This document shows positions 59,851 through 64,000 of a stretch of 64,000 nt of DNA, piece by piece. Position numbers and translations under genes: made by a program. The notes under the pieces were generated by a model. The model was not told the DNA's origin. It made no database searches and saw only the letters and a program-made list of their open reading frames with translations. Source of the stretch: Elmis aenea (Eukaryota; Arthropoda; Insecta; Coleoptera; Elmidae); the NCBI GenBank assembly GCA_947652605.1, contig OX393576.1, forward strand, positions 11,434,575 to 11,498,574, read 5' to 3'. Each line of letters opens with the position of its first letter. Position 1 is the first letter of the stretch.

Positions 59851-60756
59851 GCTGCGGACGTTTAACCTTTTAAAATGTGCTTTATATGTGTGCATAATGT
59901 GATTTAAGAACTGAAATAAATGTTATTTTAAAACTATTATAAGTGTCTGTTGGAACTTTTTATGTCCTCCATTTTTTCCTACTGCTTTTAAAATATCGTC
60001 TGACTTAGTTTGAAGTAAATCTGCAGTTTATTAGAATATCTCTAAGTATTTGTAAACGTGATAGCTCTAAACTAGATTCAGATAAAACACAAAATTATTG
60101 CTCAAGACAGTAAGAAGAACCCTTACAATTTTAGGATACCTTTTGCATTAGAAATAAAATTAAAACATTCTGCTCACATGAACATTCACTCTTGCATTGA
60201 AAAGTTTTGAATTCCTCATGCAAGCGACTGAAACTTGCTTGTAACTTCGTAACAAGTTTCTCATCGCCTTTTACATTCTAGACATATAAAATTTACGATA
60301 ATCGATATTATAAATGCATTCGTAGTACATTATTTGCAGAACCAATAGCAGTAACGCGAAGATAATAAAATAATTAGATAATATTGCATTGCGGCAAAAC
60401 TAAAGAACACTGGAAACAAGGTAGTGGGTTGAAAATTTGGAAAAAAATTTGTACGTGAAATTGTTGTGCCTAAAAAACAAATGACCAATCTTAACAGACG
60501 TTTTATGCAATAATTATATCGACATTCAATTACAATTATACTAGTACCTACATGCTACACTACAATTGATTGGTGACTGTGATCCAACTATCCTAAAATT
60601 TAATTTGGAACTTTCAAACTAAGTCTATTCAAAATAAATTGAATGAAATAGCGCATGTACTAACTTGACAATATATTATTAATAAGATTTTGCTCACAGA
60701 ATATTTAATATTCTTGGTTAATATTAATACCAAGTTACACGTCCAAACGTAGTGAG
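59851..60756. other. Stretch without recognisable gene
   Basis: AT-rich; nothing recognised. Confidence 0.5.
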
Positions 60757-61348
60757 AACGTAGTCTCGATTTCTTTTTTCGAGAGAAATTTATTGCCGTA
60801 AACAGATTTTTTGCAATTTTCAAATATATCGCTTAAACGAAAAGATAGAGACAAACTTTAATAACATTTTTGGCATGGTTTTTGTCCTCAATAAAAAAGC
60901 GTTATTCAATTTTTTTTTATTCCTATAAATATCGATAATTACACCTAACTTTTTTATTTTAAATGGCAACCATAGTTGGCTTTGACATAAATCAACAGCT
61001 TACTTTTTGCGCTTTTCAAAAATATATAATTTGCTTATAGTGGCCCTTTAAAACAAGAAAGTTAGGTGTAATATATCGATATTTATATGAGTAAAAAAAT
61101 TGAAAATCGCTATCTAATTAAGGAAAAAAACCATGCCAAAAATGTCTTTAAAGTTTTTCTCTATCTTTCCGTTTAAGCAAGATATTTAACATTTTTGAAA
61201 ATTGCCAAAAATCGGTTTTTGGCTATATTTCGAAAACTGAAAAAGATATCAAAAATCTGTTTAAGACAATGAACTCCTCTCGGAAAAAAATCGAGACTAC
61301 GTAGGTACTTAGTTTTTTTTAATCTCTGATAATAACCGAGATACCCTG
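60757..61348. mobile_element. Foldback element missing its left terminus
   Basis: The right end is CGAGATACCCTG followed by TA. Complementary arms at about 60757-60960 and 61040-61290 form a long hairpin (for example CATGGTTTTTGTCCT against AAAAAAACCATG, and ACGTAGTCTCGAT on both sides). The loop region carries ATAGTTGGCTTTG at 60972-60984. The left CAGGGTA-type end is absent. Confidence 0.75.
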
Positions 61349-61523
61349 TATGGGCATTGAAAATAGAAGAATAACAAATCTTTGAAAAACCGATGTATGG
61401 AAATATGAACACATAATAAACAAAAGCGTGGGAAATAAGTTTTATAATGTTCTTAAAATAATCGATTATAAAATTTTATTTAGGTGTTAAATGGCACTCT
61501 ACATTTCAAAACACAAGATTTAA

Positions 61524-62935
61524 CCCATTTGTTCCCAGTGTACTCATTTGAGTACGGTTCATAAAATATTTTTTTTAAGTTCCATTAGTTACATATTGGT
61601 GGGAATGTTTAGTACCACTTAGAAGTACACAGAATAGGGAATAATAGATTAAAATTTTAAACCTAAATGTTGCTTCTATATAGGAAAAAACGTCACTTTA
61701 CTTTGTTTTACAACTGTGCTATTGTCACTGTGTACTTTGTTATTAATTTTTATCTTTGTTTTAAAATATAAATTAATTTCTCTGCTGAAATTTGTTACTC
61801 AGGTATGTATGTTTTACAGTTATTCATGCAAATATTAAACAAAATACATAGTGTGATTTTTTTTCATAGTTACTTACTATGGTGTAATATGAGTACACTG
61901 GGGCATTACGTTGTTAGGGCTAAATTTGCCCTTAGAATCTAAAGTTGTATTGGACTTACTAAAAGTAGTGATAAAACCGGCAGACCATATAATATTTGTC
62001 GACAACTTGTTTACAAGTCATGGTTTGATGAAAACTCTTATAGTTAATCGCACAAAACAAATCCTTTTTTTGATCAGCAACAAATGAAAAAAGAAATTCG
62101 CGGTTGTTTTCAATATAAATATGACAAAGAACATTTATTGCTTCTGGTAAAGTGGAAGGACAATGGACAATAGTATTGTGACTATAATGACAAATTATGA
62201 TAGTATACATCCTCTTTCCAAAGTGAAACGTTGGTCTAAGTAGCAAAAAGAAAAAAATTTATGTGCCCCAACCTTGTCTCTTTGCCAATTATAATACAGC
62301 TATGGGGGATGTAGACTTGCTAGACAAATCTGTAAATAATTATCAAGTGTCCATCCAAGGTAAAAAAAGGTGGTGGATTCTCTGGACCCATATGCTGAAT
62401 ATTACAACAGTGAACGCCTGAAGGATAAATTCATTAGCAGGTAGAAATATTGATTTACTAAATTTCATACGAAGTGTATTAAGACATCACTTAAGAGTCT
62501 TTGAGAAAGCTCAACTTTCCGGGCATCCACGTACGGTCCCAAAAAGTATTATACAGGATCAAGGAGGACATGTTCCTAAGAAATAATTGATAAACAGTTG
62601 CGCTGTAGCATAATATGTCATCAACGAGCAAGGTGCATTTGTATCAAACGTCATGTCACACTGTTTGGAAAGAGAATGTTTCATAAAGTTTCATAGTGAA
62701 TACCAGTTTTCGATTGTAAATTATTACAATAAATTAATAAAAAATAATATAATTTTTATTTTCTTTGCCGCCGCTATGTTCCCGTTGTACTCATATGAGT
62801 ACGTGCATTTTTTTCACTTCTTTTTGAAAATATTTTTGAAAAACTTGCATAATTTGTAGTTTGGACATATTTCTAATAATAAAAAACGTTTTATTTAAAA
62901 ATTTGAAAAAAAAAATGTTTGTGGGAACAAATGGG
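61524..62935 (+). mobile_element. Decayed piggyBac element
   Basis: It starts CCCATTTGTTCCCA and ends GGGAACAAATGGG, with TTAA exactly on both sides (61520-61523 and 62936-62939). Subterminal palindromes GTACTCATTTGAGTAC (left) and GTACTCATATGAGTAC (right) lie near the ends. Length is 1412 bp, about half or less of an autonomous element. Termini and target sites are intact, but the transposase is broken, so it could only move with help in trans. Confidence 0.93.
61935..62620 (+). pseudogene. piggyBac transposase C-terminal remnant
   Basis: The first segment reads VVIKPADHIIFVDNLFTSHG then LMKTLIVNRTK, including the D of VDN---TS that forms part of the catalytic triad. After frameshifts come GCFQYKYDKEHLLLLVKWKD, the signature MGDVDLLDKSVNNYQVSIQG (normally MGGVDLLD), and KKRWWILWTHMLN. 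The N-terminal half is deleted and several stops occur. Confidence 0.88.
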
Positions 62936-62939
62936 TTAA

Positions 62940-64000
62940 AAGCTGATAAAATTCTGTGTCTAACTTAAAAATCCTAACAAATATATTTTTTACGATAAAA
63001 GCATACATTGGATAAACGAATCCTGTAAAAAATTATGAAAATACAGAAAGTAGTAACAATGATTAAAAGTCTTAGATGAAGTATAAGCCATTTCAGTTAC
63101 TTTATTTAAGAAAGTTGTGTAGTTAAAAATAACCAAGTTTAACACACTAAATTTTGTACTTAAGCTTTCAGAATTCAAGGTCGTATCAATACGAAACTGC
63201 GGAACCAAATTAAATTTAAATTCTCAAAAAGAAGGATTCCAAGGGCTTAAAAGTGCCGTAGCGACGATTCTTAGACAAAAACCTTTTACGGTTGCGTATT
63301 TCGCAAACGAATCTGAATAAATAAGGCTAAAACAGGAACAACGTCGGCTTTACCCAAAGTAACTCAGAGTTATGCAAATTTGCAAACTCCTTATTATGGC
63401 AATACTTAAAAACTGCACCTCGGGTTCAACAACACACTATTTACACTTTACCTCAAACGCTGAACGTAACTAATTAAATAAACGGAATTTGCGAACTGCC
63501 GCGCGGGAACTTCTATCAAGTTACTTTCGGTTTCGTGTGTCAACTGGGAAATTTGTCGCATCACACCGAACCAATGAATACGAAACATTCGATGACTAGA
63601 ATAAGTTACTCGCACACGGGTTGTGCATACAAAGTACTTTGGTGTTTAGTGTACGAGGTGATGAATAAATAATTTTAATAGGTCAACGAAATATCGAACG
63701 GTATAAGAACGTTTATGTAATTATCAAATTACAACAATGAAATAAAAATGTCATCACCTATCTTTTGCTTTTTATTTTTTATTTTAACAACAAGTGATCA
63801 TTAACACTGTTTTTTTTTTATATTAGGGGTACAAATAAGTCAACATCAAACTGGTGTTTCGCGGAAAGTGAATAAGTGTTCCAAGATTTTTTTTTTAAAA
63901 CCCAAATCCAGTTTATAACAGTACAATCTGGTCTTTGAGACCAATAAGCAGTTTATTTCTAGCCTAAATTAATAATGTTCAAACTTAGTCCAAGGTTTAC
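62940..64000. other. Stretch without recognisable gene
   Basis: AT-rich with a somewhat more GC-balanced patch at about 63260-63660. It could be near a promoter, but nothing firm is visible. Confidence 0.4.

Noticed and set aside
61173..61412. Minus-strand 79-codon frame
   Set aside because: It crosses the right end of a foldback element and its flank; no domain.
1..64000. Integrated virus, CRISPR array, tRNA or rRNA genes
   Set aside because: None recognised by reading. The reverse transcriptase pieces are all non-LTR type (jockey/CR1/L1-like) without capsid, envelope, integrase or LTRs.

Overview
The window is AT-rich eukaryotic DNA. It looks like an insect genome, and the mix of transposon families makes a beetle plausible, though I cannot fix the species from sequence alone. 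Evidence for an insect: spliced genes with GT..AG introns, a fast-evolving Rho-family GTPase resembling insect RhoL, jockey/CR1-type retrotransposon debris, mariner, hAT and piggyBac remnants, and many TA-flanked foldback elements whose ends read CAGGGTG...CACCCTG. No bacterial-type operons, CRISPR arrays, rRNA or tRNA genes were recognised.

Host genes. Two loci are supported. (1) On the + strand at about 20.3-37.8 kb lies a tandem array of three units, each encoding a four-coding-exon RhoL-like small GTPase (22581-25438, 26668-30706, 34438-37192). All three have matching exon lengths (119/115/118/212 nt in units 1 and 2), consensus splice sites and open frames ending in a CALL prenylation box. 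Unit 2 is a hybrid: its 5' part matches unit 3 and its 3' part matches unit 1, with the switch inside an 8-bp shared stretch just before exon 2. That is the expected product of unequal crossing-over. (2) On the - strand at 57835-54783 are the first two coding exons of an SLC16 (monocarboxylate-transporter) type membrane protein with a long soluble N-terminus; the rest of the gene is not seen here.

Layout. 0-20 kb: nested foldbacks, a mariner relic, several dead non-LTR reverse transcriptases, a decayed ZMYM1-like hAT element, a hAT-like element with a perfect 8-bp target duplication, and MITEs. 20-38 kb: the GTPase array, whose paralogous units serve as empty-site controls for three independent insertions (a foldback, a hAT-like element, and a 5'-truncated retrotransposon that itself carries a foldback). 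38-54 kb: jockey-type relics, a TIR element, a 149-bp piggyBac-type MITE, and a TIR element containing a MITE. 54-58 kb: the SLC16-like gene with a MITE in its intron. 58-64 kb: foldbacks and a decayed piggyBac element with intact TTAA flanks.

How it fits together. The GTPase array is the most interesting locus. The copies differ at functional sites: unit 2 has GKA instead of GKT in the P-loop, and unit 3 lacks the Ala of DTAGQ and has a shorter tail. Young replacement differences are about as frequent as neutral change would predict. The foldback elements look like deletion derivatives of one Tc/IS630-type superfamily, because one retains an N-terminal helix-turn-helix (DUF4817-like) fragment and another a C-terminal transposase fragment.
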